A stretch of 64,000 nt of DNA from JAUVKT01 sp942491535. GTDB taxonomy: Bacteria; Bacteroidota; Bacteroidia; Bacteroidales; VadinHA17. The stretch lies in the NCBI GenBank assembly GCA_942491535.1, contig CALOBV010000007.1, forward strand, positions 124,001 through 188,000, read 5' to 3'. The position numbers and the translations under genes are program-made. Shown here piece after piece: positions 25,189-33,965 of this stretch (its first letter is position 1; each line of letters starts with the position of its first letter). The notes beneath the pieces were generated by a model. The model worked only from the letters and a program-made list of their open reading frames with translations. It did not search any database and was not told the DNA's origin.

Positions 25189-27555
25189 CTTCCTTGCTTC
25201 CTCCAGTATCTTATCGGCTCTGATAGCTGCTTCTTCTTCAAGCTTAGCGGCCTTTTTGTCACCTTCCTGTATCATAACATCGGCTGCCTTTTTGGCGGCT
25301 ATCTTTGCGAGAGGCCCCTTACTCTCGGCTTCATCTATCAGTTTCTGAGCATTAGTACTGGCTTCATCCCTAACAAGCTGTGCAGCTCTGGCTGCTTCAC
25401 TTTTTATATTTTCTGCCTGTTTTTCAGCCTCCTCCATTAGCTTATCGGTCTGCCTGGAAATCTCTTCACTCACAGTTTCCTTTACTTCTTCCACCTTTTT
25501 ATCTACTGCTGCTTTAACAGATTCCTTTACAGTTGATCCTGCTCCTTTTCCTGGTTTACCCAGGGATGGCTTGAACTTAGGATCCTTAACCGTTCCTTCT
25601 ATACCAACATTTACATTATAAAATTCCGGGGGAGTATATTCCATACCAAAGAGTTTTGCCTGTGCTGCCAGCCCCGATACAAGTGTACTGAGCGTTGAAG
25701 GTAACTCTGACGATGGTATTGCTGATGACACCATATAGTTGATCGTCTGATCAAGTCCGTGATCTCCCCCGATTGTGAGTCCGATTTTCCCCAGTTCAGT
25801 CTCAAAATCATTGAAGTAGACCCTGCCATTTTCAATTCTGAACTGAACATCCACATCCTTAAAAGTATTAGAGATCTTATCATCAATATTAAGCACCCCG
25901 CTAAACTTTTTAAACAATGAGGAATTTACCAGTTGTACTTCTTCAGACCGTAACCTTCCAAGCCCGTTGATACTATTAAGATCGGGCATCATATCCTGTT
26001 GAAGCTTACTTTCAAAATCAAATTGAACGGAGGCAGAGCCATCCATACCCTCTGCTATCGGAGCCAGCTTCTGCACAGTTACAAAGCCATCATAGGCATC
26101 TTTTATACCAATATTATTGGCCTCTATAGAAGCATTCATAAATGGATTAGCAAGATCCTCAGTATTATATAATGCTGATAATCCAATATGTCCACCAAGT
26201 GTCATCAGTCCGGTTTCATCAATCATCAACTTCCTGTCTCGCACAAGTATATGGCTCTGTAATTCAGATGCATCAAGCGAATTAAAGAGGAAATGATCTA
26301 TTGTTGCATTAAACTCAAAATCAATATTTCCCGGAACCTCTATAAGCTTCATCTCCATATTGGCAGTGTCAATTTCCTCTATATCAGTTGTATCGTCCGG
26401 CATCATACTAAGTACACGACCAAGATCTATCATACTTACTGTAAGATCGGTATTACCGGTGATTTTTCCACTCCTTACATTAACACCTGTATTAATGTCC
26501 AGGTCGGACATAAGCTCCGGATCTCCTTTAAACCATACTGTACCGTCGCTTACTGTTAAGACTAAACCAATATCAGGAAGTTGTCCTGTTAGCGAATTAT
26601 ACGTACCGGCCACGGCTACATCCATCTTGATTGTTCCCTTTGTTTCCAGCTCATTGTAATCGTTCATAAAGAAGGCGGGAACCAGTGATAGCAGTGATCT
26701 AAACTCGGTCTCCCCTGTAGCCAGCTTAATATTTGTCTCAATATTATCTTCAGTCATAGACACTGTGCCATCAACATTGAGTAAAAGATCGTTCAGACTA
26801 AAACTATTATTATTAAGGGTAAATACCTGCTTATCCAGATCTGCCTCAATATCGAGATTGCCCTTTATTACTGCACTGTTAACATACCTCTCCCCTTCCA
26901 TAAAAACATCAATATCTTCAACCAGCAGATTAATTAGCAGGGTAGTCAGAGACTCTGAAAAGTTGCCTGATATTTTCAGATCAAGCGAACCAAAGCCAGC
27001 TCTTATTCCACTGCTGTAATCTATATACGACACAGCTGCTTTCCTGATCTCAATTTGTTCGAGATTAACGCTTAGCTCCTTCCCTTCCTTTACTTCAACA
27101 TCTTCCTCTGCTTCTGTATCTATCTCTGTCTCAGGCCTGGGCTCTGTCTCCTTCATAATATCCCAGTTGGCACTGCCATCCTGAAGGACAATAGCATTAG
27201 CAACAGGCCTGTCAAGTATCAATGATTTAACAGTATATCCCTTTTTCCCGATCAGGCTGCTCAGGTCAAATATAAATCCAAATGAATTAAACCCTGCAAG
27301 GGTTTCACCCTCGAACCTGTCGAGGCCCTTGATTTCAACATTTTCAAGTCTGAAGCTAAGATTTGGAAAATTCCTGATCAGGGATATTGAATAATCATCG
27401 AAAGACATCGTTGCATCAATACTCTTATTTACCTCTTCCACTACTTTTTCCTTTATTGTGTTCTTAAAGAAGACTGGAATAATTAAGAGTAACAGGAATA
27501 CTGTGACGATTAATATCAGTATAGATCTGATAAGTATTTTAAGTGCTTTTTTCAT
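25171..27555 (-). CDS. AsmA-family protein with a helical C-terminal tail
   Basis: The 794-residue protein has an N-terminal membrane helix (about 8-30) followed by the AsmA-type start FKNTIKEKVVEEVNKSI. The long periplasmic beta-rich region is typical of AsmA proteins, which bridge inner and outer membranes and move lipids. Residues about 665-790 differ: they are Ala/Glu/Lys-rich and strongly helical (AEKQAENIKSEAARAAQLV and similar), like a coiled-coil tail. The last few residues are encoded by a dispersed GTTGATAA repeat, so the original C-terminus may have been altered. Confidence 0.82.
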   Translation of the reverse strand: MKKALKILIRSILILIVTVFLLLLIIPVFFKNTIKEKVVEEVNKSIDATMSFDDYSISLIRNFPNLSFRLENVEIKGLDRFEGETLAGFNSFGFIFDLSSLIGKKGYTVKSLILDRPVANAIVLQDGSANWDIMKETEPRPETEIDTEAEEDVEVKEGKELSVNLEQIEIRKAAVSYIDYSSGIRAGFGSLDLKISGNFSESLTTLLINLLVEDIDVFMEGERYVNSAVIKGNLDIEADLDKQVFTLNNNSFSLNDLLLNVDGTVSMTEDNIETNIKLATGETEFRSLLSLVPAFFMNDYNELETKGTIKMDVAVAGTYNSLTGQLPDIGLVLTVSDGTVWFKGDPELMSDLDINTGVNVRSGKITGNTDLTVSMIDLGRVLSMMPDDTTDIEEIDTANMEMKLIEVPGNIDFEFNATIDHFLFNSLDASELQSHILVRDRKLMIDETGLMTLGGHIGLSALYNTEDLANPFMNASIEANNIGIKDAYDGFVTVQKLAPIAEGMDGSASVQFDFESKLQQDMMPDLNSINGLGRLRSEEVQLVNSSLFKKFSGVLNIDDKISNTFKDVDVQFRIENGRVYFNDFETELGKIGLTIGGDHGLDQTINYMVSSAIPSSELPSTLSTLVSGLAAQAKLFGMEYTPPEFYNVNVGIEGTVKDPKFKPSLGKPGKGAGSTVKESVKAAVDKKVEEVKETVSEEISRQTDKLMEEAEKQAENIKSEAARAAQLVRDEASTNAQKLIDEAESKGPLAKIAAKKAADVMIQEGDKKAAKLEEEAAIRADKILEEARKKVDKG

Positions 27556-27604
27556 TTCGTAGTATATATTTCAAGTCTAATTGCAAGTTATAAATAAATG
27601 TATA

Positions 27605-29792
27605 TCATTTCCACCTCACTGCATCCTTTTTATCGGCAATAACAGGAAAGGCGCTAATCCTTAAGCGGGCAGCTCCCATGGGGAGCAGTAATATCTTTTC
27701 GACAGGCTCATCAGACCATAAGGGGCTATCCTGCAACTCACCAACCAGCCCGTACTCATCAATTTTCCATTCGGGAATCCTTTTAGCATCAACTTCAAGT
27801 TCTACTGGAGTGCTCTCTAATGTAAAGGGAAAATTATCCTGGGGCCAATTATTTTCTTTAATACTGAACGATAATGATGGATTTTCCTTATCAAATATGA
27901 GTCCGTAATTCCAGTCTGACAGGGGCAATATTTCATAAGATGGCCAGTCATCAATATTAACACCTTGCTGCCATTTTGAGTCACGCTGAGCAGTTTTATC
28001 GCTTTCCTGCTTCCTGTACTCCTCTACTATCTTAAGAGAAAATGAAAGAGGGCCATAGTATACACTGACACTATTGTGATTCAGCTCCCATTCTTTAACT
28101 ACAATGGATCTGGGCAGGTTAAGCAATATCTCATCTCCATCAGACCAGTATCTTTCAATCCGGATATATTTGCCTGACTCAGGAATTATACGAATTTCTC
28201 TATCGTTGATTTTCAGGGATGCATTGGTGCACCATCCGGGAATCCTGAAATATAGTGGGAATAATACTTTCTCCCGTGTCTTTACCTTAAATCTCAGGTC
28301 ATCCTCAAAAGGATAAGTTGTTTCACATTCTACCTGAATCTTGCTACCCTCTGCCACAGTAGCACTCACTTTACTCGCCGAATAGATTACAGCGGCAAGT
28401 CCATTATCAGGAGTAGCCATCCACAGGTTTTCGACCAGGTATGGCCATCCCTGAGTGTGATTATGCTGACAGCACCTCGAGGAGAATGGATTCATAACAA
28501 GATGTGGACCACCATTCATTATTCCCGGACTGTGACTTTCATCATCGCTGACAGCCAAATTAGGGCTGGTAAGGTAACGCAGGCTTCTTAAATCGGGCAT
28601 CATAGCGGCAGGAAAAGTATTAAAGGCTACATCTTCAGCATTATCGGCCCAGAATATATCGCCGGTAATTCTGAGAAGATGTTCATCGGAATTCATCTGC
28701 TCCACAATGCCACAGGTCTCAATTGCCTGCCTTGGATCATCATAACCCGGACGAGCTACTTCATCAGCTCCATACATGCCACCCGGTACCTGCCCGAAAT
28801 GTTCTCTGACAATATTAAATGCATCATATGTTGCCTGAAGGTCTGACAGTATTACGGCTTAATTGATAGTACTGGGCAGGTTCCCTGAAGCCCTGTGCAA
28901 TATTAACATTGTGCCAGTCTATTATATCGCCATACCAATCGGGCCAGTCAAAGCCTTCACGCTTATATTTATAACCCTCCACATCTTCAAAATCATTTCC
29001 TCGCTTATACCAACTAGCTGTATTTCTATGAACCTTTTCGGCCAGGTCAAGCAGGAACTCATCGCCGGTTATATTATATAACCAGATAACACTGGCAAGG
29101 TTATCCCCTCCCCTTATCTTCTGCCAGTAGTGAAGTACTGAGAGGAATTCATCATCGGGCACAGAAAGCTGGTACTTAAAATAATCTGTCATTAAGTCTA
29201 TTACACGTTTATCACCCGAATACTCGTAATAAGACCTCAGGCAGTATAGCATAATCATATTGGCCCAGAAATCCTGAACCTCAATCTCTGCTTCCTTCTT
29301 TGCCCTTTCCTCGTCTGTAATATAACCCTTTCTTGCCCTGAAGGGACCAAAATTACCATCCTCTCGCTGACTGCCCAGCACTCCTTCTATCCATATCATA
29401 GCTTCATCAATAATCTCCTTATCACCCAGGATATATCCGGTATTGGCGTAGCCCTTAAGCCAGTATGGAACTTCTTCCCATCCCCAGTTTCCCTCTCCAG
29501 CTGGCGACAGCCATGCATTGTCTTCCTTCTGGAGCCATGCACTTATCTCGCCAAGATGACCTGAAAGGCCATCCGATTGCCTTATCAGAACCTCCTTAAG
29601 CCACCCTTCAGGCTTAATATCACCAACAGGCAGTTTGATCAGCACACTTGGCTCAAGGGGGGCACGGTTACTTAAGTAATTAGAATTGGTAAAGCTACTG
29701 TAGGGTATGGTAACAATACTGGTATCTTCAGACTTTTTACATGCAAATACCAGAATAAGCGGTATGAGAAAAATCAAGACACGTTTTTTCAT
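27605..29792 (-). pseudogene. GH127-type beta-L-arabinofuranosidase lipoprotein, frameshifted
   Basis: Two leftward frames make up one protein. The first (29792-28824) has a lipoprotein signal with lipobox VFAC and the N-terminal GH127/DUF1680 half (EVPYWLKGYANTGYILGD and AQGFREPAQYYQL). The second (to 27605) continues with LQATYDAFNIVREHFGQVPG, C-G-I-V-E and the CCQHN metal-site region. Removing one base near 28855-28866 joins QYYQL to the downstream frame with exactly family-like spacing. GH127/GH146 enzymes remove arabinofuranose from plant glycans. The break is either a real mutation or a sequencing error; an ATG at 28777 could start only a truncated protein. Confidence 0.8.
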
Positions 29793-29968
29793 TTTTGAAA
29801 AGCTTTGAATAAAGAATAAAGATATCCATAATCGGTAAGGACTCAAATATGAACATAAACAAAAGCCACATTTCATTTATCACCCCTCATTTGGGCATCC
29901 AATAAAAGAAATGCATTACAGCAAAAGCCATAATGCATTATCCAAATATCTAATGTCAGAGCTTGAAG

Positions 29969-30814
29969 TTAATTCTTGGGAGTTAGTTCAAAATCCTTTA
30001 TTGTATAGTTAGCAGCCAAAATCTCTACATCACTAACCATTACAGTGTCATAATTCTCTTTGGTTGAATAAAGGAAATAGAATCCTTCGGGGACTCCTGG
30101 AATAGCATATAAACCAGTTGAATCAGAATAAGCTGTCGCAATAATTGAGTCCTTCATAACCCAAACTTCTGCATTGGGTAATGCTACAGATGCTGTGTCT
30201 CTAACATAACCTCTGACTGTCCCTGCGGTTGAATTATTCACCGCTCGAATAACAGGTTTAAAATTAAATCCTTTTATACCAGCGGGGGTATTAATATTTC
30301 CCTTCAATACAAATGATTTTTCAAGGTTAAAATCCAGAAGCAACTCACTTGTTAAGCCCCCCTTTATTCTCAAATCCGGATCAATAAAGACTTTTATTCC
30401 GGTTTGGGATCCACTTGGAACTTTGAGGTTGTAAGTATCATAATCTTTAACCGTAATACTCGCTTCGTCAACATAAATCCTCAACAGGTCATAGCTGCCC
30501 ACAGGAACACTAATTTCTCGGAGATCAGCTGTAATACCATTTCGTAATTCAAGAAGATTATACGTTGTAGTATCTTCAAATATTATTATGAAAGGATACT
30601 CATCTTCTTCAATATCTTTCTTCCGTAACTCAATTTTTGTGATCGTTACACTTGCTTCCTCAATAAATTCAAATGGGAAAGGAGCATCGGTTATACTCAC
30701 TTTTAAAGTTCCAAAACCATCTGTTATATCATTTATATCATTCTTATTGCAGCTTGCTACACTTATCAGAACAACTGCAATCAAACTAATTATTATCAAA
30801 ATATTCCTATTCAT
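29969..30814 (-). CDS. DUF4382 lipoprotein with a carboxypeptidase-regulatory-like domain
   Basis: The 281-residue protein starts with a lipoprotein signal (ISVASC, Cys22). Next comes a DUF4382 domain (about residues 34-185, from GTLKVSITDAPFPFEFI), and then a C-terminal beta-sandwich (about 195-278) with GYVRDTASVALPNAEVWV and TDSTGLYAIPGVPEGFY-like turns typical of carboxypeptidase-regulatory domains. It probably faces the cell surface or periplasm and binds a ligand; no enzymatic motif is visible. It has no close same-strand neighbour apart from the arabinofuranosidase gene 176 nt further on. Confidence 0.8.
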   Translation of the reverse strand: MNRNILIIISLIAVVLISVASCNKNDINDITDGFGTLKVSITDAPFPFEFIEEASVTITKIELRKKDIEEDEYPFIIIFEDTTTYNLLELRNGITADLREISVPVGSYDLLRIYVDEASITVKDYDTYNLKVPSGSQTGIKVFIDPDLRIKGGLTSELLLDFNLEKSFVLKGNINTPAGIKGFNFKPVIRAVNNSTAGTVRGYVRDTASVALPNAEVWVMKDSIIATAYSDSTGLYAIPGVPEGFYFLYSTKENYDTVMVSDVEILAANYTIKDFELTPKN

Positions 30815-31077
30815 AATTCTAAAGTTAAATTAGGTTATAAGGTTGAAGATAATTTATATTTTAAATGGCTGCATATTCTGAAATATCTTCATATTCATTC
30901 TTGCTCACACCAGGTTATACAAAATTACTACATATATATCCTAAACGCAAAAAACATATAAAAGATTGCATTAAAGAAACTTATCATAAGTAATAAGTTA
31001 TCTAAAGAGTTAATCTGATGCAAATTCGGGTGGGCATGTTATAGTGAAGTTCGGCGGATCTTCCGAAGCAGAGTTGC

Positions 31078-31186
31078 AAATAGAAACGCAAATTGCAATG
31101 CAATTTTCAATCTTAAATCTTTGCTATAAAACAAAAGCGAGCTTTTGTTTTAAGCTCGCTTTAATCTTGTTATAGCGTTTCTATTT
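31078..31186. repeat. Nested inverted repeats beside tRNA-Arg
   Basis: The outer arms AAATAGAAACGC (31078-31089) and GCGTTTCTATTT (31175-31186) are a perfect 12-bp inverted repeat about 85 bp apart. Inside are AAATTGC/GCAATTT (3-nt loop), GCTATAA/TTATAGC, and the terminator stem. Such nesting could be a processed tRNA trailer, a small RNA or a MITE-like remnant. Confidence 0.5.
31134..31162 (-). terminator. Terminator of tRNA-Arg
   Basis: AAAGCGAGCTT, 7-nt loop, AAGCTCGCTTT is a perfect 11-bp stem. On the minus strand it is followed by TGTTTTATAG. It begins 30 nt past the tRNA 3' end. Confidence 0.75.
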
Positions 31187-31191
31187 ACTCG

Positions 31192-31265
31192 TGAACCCGG
31201 AGGAACTCGAATCCCCAACCTCCTGATCCGTAGTCAGGTGCACTATCCAATTATGCTACGGGTCC
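31192..31265 (-). tRNA. tRNA-Arg (anticodon ACG)
   Basis: The minus strand folds into a full cloverleaf of 74 nt. The acceptor stem GGACCCG pairs with CGGGTTC (one G-U pair), with A as discriminator. The anticodon stem is CCTGA/TCAGG with loop CTACGGA, giving anticodon ACG for CGU/CGC/CGA codons. The T arm has GGGGA/TCCTC around TTCGAGT. CCA is not encoded. A TATATTTG box ends 12 nt before the mature 5' end and a perfect hairpin terminator follows. Confidence 0.93.
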
Positions 31266-31276
31266 AAAATACACTG

Positions 31277-31284
31277 CAAATATA
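31277..31284 (-). promoter_or_regulatory. Candidate -7 box for tRNA-Arg
   Basis: The minus strand reads TATATTTG, ending 12 nt upstream of the mature tRNA 5' end, which would give a very short precursor leader. No -33 TTTG is obvious. Confidence 0.45.
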
Positions 31285-31395
31285 CTATATTTTTATTTTT
31301 TCATGTTTAAATTCTATAGGAAGATACTCCGAATTATTGCGCAAAAGACATCCTTTTATTTCATTTTCGTATCTTTAATTAAATATTTAGATAAT

Positions 31396-32298
31396 ATGAA
31401 CCGTATATTTTCCCGTCTACTGCTTCTCATCCTCGGGGTAACTCTTTTTTCATCATGCTCCACCACGATTTCTTTCACAAGGACACTTCCTCCTGAAATA
31501 GAACTTGGTAGTGAGGGGCAGAAAATTATTATCCAAAACTTCTTCGACTATACAAAGCCAGAGTATGTAAAGGAAAAGCATACTGAAGTTTACAAGGCTG
31601 GTGGAGAAGCATTTTCACAATCTCTTGCAAGCTATCTAAATGAAAGCGATCTGGTATATGCCAAGATAGGAGACTCGCTTGTAATAAGTGAGGATGGAAG
31701 GTATCTTTCCGATGTACTCGATTCTGCCTATGTTAATTATACATGTAATCATTTTAACGCCGATATGCTCCTGGCCATTGATTCATTAAATATATATTTT
31801 GATTATGAAACTGTTGGCGACCCGATAATCTTTGGAGGCGAAGGAGTTACAAAGTATTTCTACCTTATTTATATTCCATATCTTTCTTTATATAACTGGG
31901 ATGGAGCTCTTATTGACCGAAGGTCAGTGGATATGGTTTATCATTATACCAGCAGGGAATCAATAACTGCCTTTATTACCATAAAACCATCTTTAAAGAA
32001 TGCATATGAGGAAGTTATTATGCTGGGAGCTGATGCAGGAATTGAATATGGCGACAAATTCTTTGACAGCACAGTCAGATTGCCATATAAGGTATATAAC
32101 GGTAAACCATTTAAGGAAGCATTTACGATGATTCTCAATAATCAATGGGCTGATGCAATCAGAAACCTGCTGCCCCTGGCAGAATCGGGCAATTCTAACA
32201 TAGCAAGAAAAGCTGCTCATAATCTCTGGGTAGCATATACAGGATTTGGTGATGAAGTAAACGCAGAGAAGTGGTACCAGGAATCTTTAAAATATTAG
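31396..32298 (+). CDS. Uncharacterised lipoprotein with a helical C-terminal repeat region
   Basis: The 300-residue protein starts with a lipoprotein signal (LFSSCS). I place the start at ATG 31396 rather than the in-frame ATG at 31303, which would put 31 residues in front of the signal. A Bacteroidota-specific lipoprotein family (possibly DUF6340) fits: TRTLPPEIELG follows the lipobox, and a central beta domain contains DSLNIYFDYE. The last about 60 residues (ADAIRNLLPLAESGNSNIARKAAHNLWVAY) look like TPR-type helices. No enzymatic motif is seen. Confidence 0.65.
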   Translation: MNRIFSRLLLLILGVTLFSSCSTTISFTRTLPPEIELGSEGQKIIIQNFFDYTKPEYVKEKHTEVYKAGGEAFSQSLASYLNESDLVYAKIGDSLVISEDGRYLSDVLDSAYVNYTCNHFNADMLLAIDSLNIYFDYETVGDPIIFGGEGVTKYFYLIYIPYLSLYNWDGALIDRRSVDMVYHYTSRESITAFITIKPSLKNAYEEVIMLGADAGIEYGDKFFDSTVRLPYKVYNGKPFKEAFTMILNNQWADAIRNLLPLAESGNSNIARKAAHNLWVAYTGFGDEVNAEKWYQESLKY

Positions 32299-32360
32299 GG
32301 TAATACTCAATAAATCAAGGTTTAGATTCCTCACCATGCTTACCGGGTTCGGATTAACAT

Positions 32361-32432
32361 GCCTCTAAAGCATCTAAAGCCTCTAAAGCCTCTACAGCCT
32401 CTAAAGCCTCTAAAGCCTCTAAAGCCTCTAAA
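32361..32432. repeat. Tandem repeat of a 9-bp unit, eight copies
   Basis: Eight consecutive copies of GCCTCTAAA, with one change in unit 2 (GCATCTAAA) and one in unit 4 (GCCTCTACA). It ends 38 bp before the TATATTTG box of the transhydrogenase operon. There are no spacers, so it is not CRISPR. Confidence 0.9.
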
Positions 32433-32470
32433 CTATCAACTTTTTCAAATCCTATTAAACATTCCCCTCC

Positions 32471-32478
32471 TATATTTG
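32471..32478 (+). promoter_or_regulatory. Candidate -7 box for the pnt operon
   Basis: TATATTTG is a full TAnnTTTG match 43 nt before the pntAA ATG. No -33 TTTG lies at the right distance; the 9-bp tandem repeat lies just upstream. Confidence 0.45.
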
Positions 32479-32520
32479 TCTAACTTTAAAGACTATTTAT
32501 AAAACCAAAAAATCATTCTG

Positions 32521-33648
32521 ATGACAATTGGAATTACACTAAATCAGGGAAACGATAAAAGAGTACCTCTACTCCCTGAGCACATAAAGTTTTTTCTGAA
32601 TTTAAATTGCAGAGTTTACATTGAAAAATCTGCCGGAGAAAGTGCATTTATCAGCGATAAAATGTACCAGGAGGCCGGTGCTGAGATTAAGAGCAGAAAA
32701 GAAATAGAAAAGGAATCTGATATTTTGCTCTTTATTGATCCTCCATCAGATGAAACTCTTAATAAGTTTGAAAAAGGGAAAATATTAATTGGCACTCTTA
32801 ATCCCCTGGGAAATTCTGAACTAATTAAAAAATTAAACAGTAAGAGCATCACCTCATTCAGCATGGATCTTGTGCCACGAACAACCAGGGCACAGTCGAT
32901 GGATGTTCTTTCGAGTATGGCTTCTGTAGCAGGATACCGCGCGGTACTTGATGCAGCTCGCTATCTTCCTAAATTCTTTCCTATGTCTATGACAGCTGCA
33001 GGTACAATAAAACCTGCCAGGTTACTTATTCTGGGTGCAGGCGTAGCCGGCCTTCAGGCTGTTGCAACTGCCAGGAAACTGGGAGCTATTGTAGAAGTAT
33101 TTGATGTTCGCTCTGCAGTTAAGGAAGAAGTAATGAGCCTTGGTGGCAAATTTATTGAAGTTGAAGGAGCCACCGAAGACAAAGCTGCCGGAGGATATGC
33201 TGTTGAACAGAGTGATGACTTCAAGGAAAGGCAGGCTCAGATGATTCACGATCATGCAGTTAAGGCTGATGTTATAATTTGTACCGCTCAGATTCCGGGA
33301 AGGAAAGCTCCGGTACTGATTAAAAAAGCCAGCGTTGAAGAAATGAAACCCGGGTCAGTAATAATTGATCTGGCTGCCTCGACAGGCGGTAATTGTGAGG
33401 TAACAAAAAATGGAGAAATATCTGATTTCAACGGTGTTGTTATAGTCGGTGAATCTAATTATCCATCTACAATGCCATCTGATGCAAGTAAAATGTACGG
33501 CACGAACCTTATTAATTTTATGAAATTATTAATTAACGAAGATGGTACACTTAACCTGAACTTCGACGATGATATTATAAAGGGAACATGCCTGACCCAC
33601 GATAGTGAACTGGTAAATGAAAGAGTAAAATCAATATTAAAAATATAA
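32521..33648 (+). CDS. pntAA: NAD(P) transhydrogenase, alpha-1 (NAD-binding) subunit
   Basis: The 375-residue soluble subunit has the alanine-dehydrogenase/PntA fold. SMDLVPRTTRAQSMDVLSS lies near residue 118, the NAD-binding loop LGAGVAGLQA near 171, and GRKAPVLI near 260. It binds NAD(H) and passes hydride to the NADP site of PntB while protons cross the membrane. The subunit stops before the membrane domain, which is a separate gene 2 nt downstream, giving the three-subunit arrangement. ATG 32521 matches the family N-terminus. Confidence 0.93.
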   Translation: MTIGITLNQGNDKRVPLLPEHIKFFLNLNCRVYIEKSAGESAFISDKMYQEAGAEIKSRKEIEKESDILLFIDPPSDETLNKFEKGKILIGTLNPLGNSELIKKLNSKSITSFSMDLVPRTTRAQSMDVLSSMASVAGYRAVLDAARYLPKFFPMSMTAAGTIKPARLLILGAGVAGLQAVATARKLGAIVEVFDVRSAVKEEVMSLGGKFIEVEGATEDKAAGGYAVEQSDDFKERQAQMIHDHAVKADVIICTAQIPGRKAPVLIKKASVEEMKPGSVIIDLAASTGGNCEVTKNGEISDFNGVVIVGESNYPSTMPSDASKMYGTNLINFMKLLINEDGTLNLNFDDDIIKGTCLTHDSELVNERVKSILKI

Positions 33649-33650
33649 TT

Positions 33651-33965
33651 ATGGAGAATATACTGGTATTTTTCTATTCAAATAAAGAAGCAATATTTAT
33701 TATTGTTCTGTCTGTATTTCTGGGGATAGAGGTTATCTCTAATGTACCATCTGTACTACATACTCCGCTTATGTCGGGAGCAAATGCGATAAGTGGAGTT
33801 ATTATTATCGGAGGCATCATCCTGGTAGGTCATTCAGATCTTAAATTTTCTCTTGATCTGGTACTGGGAATATTTGCGGTTCTATTCGGAACATTAAATG
33901 TGGCAGGTGGATTTGTTGTCACAGACAGGATGCTTGAAATGTTTAAAAAGAAAATCAGAAAATAG
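33651..33965 (+). CDS. pntAB: NAD(P) transhydrogenase, alpha-2 (membrane) subunit
   Basis: This 104-residue protein has three membrane helices and the conserved EVISNVPSVLHTPLMSGANAISG-like region (near residues 24-46), which identifies the small membrane part of PntA. It forms the proton channel with PntB. It is 2 nt downstream of pntAA, and pntB starts immediately after its stop codon. Confidence 0.93.
   Translation: MENILVFFYSNKEAIFIIVLSVFLGIEVISNVPSVLHTPLMSGANAISGVIIIGGIILVGHSDLKFSLDLVLGIFAVLFGTLNVAGGFVVTDRMLEMFKKKIRK

Larger units (their letters stand above)
30815..31191. other. Gene-free stretch: leader of the DUF4382 gene and 3' trailer of tRNA-Arg
   Basis: About 375 bp without an ORF. 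The left 200 bp are AT-rich with no clear full promoter. A small hairpin (TTCGG/CCGAA) lies near 31050-31066. The right part (31078-31186) holds nested inverted repeats including the tRNA terminator. Confidence 0.6.

Noticed and set aside
31303..31395. Extended N-terminus for the orphan lipoprotein
   Set aside because: It would put 31 residues before a clear lipoprotein signal at ATG 31396.
32361..32432. CRISPR array
   Set aside because: The 9-bp units are directly joined without spacers, and no cas genes are nearby.
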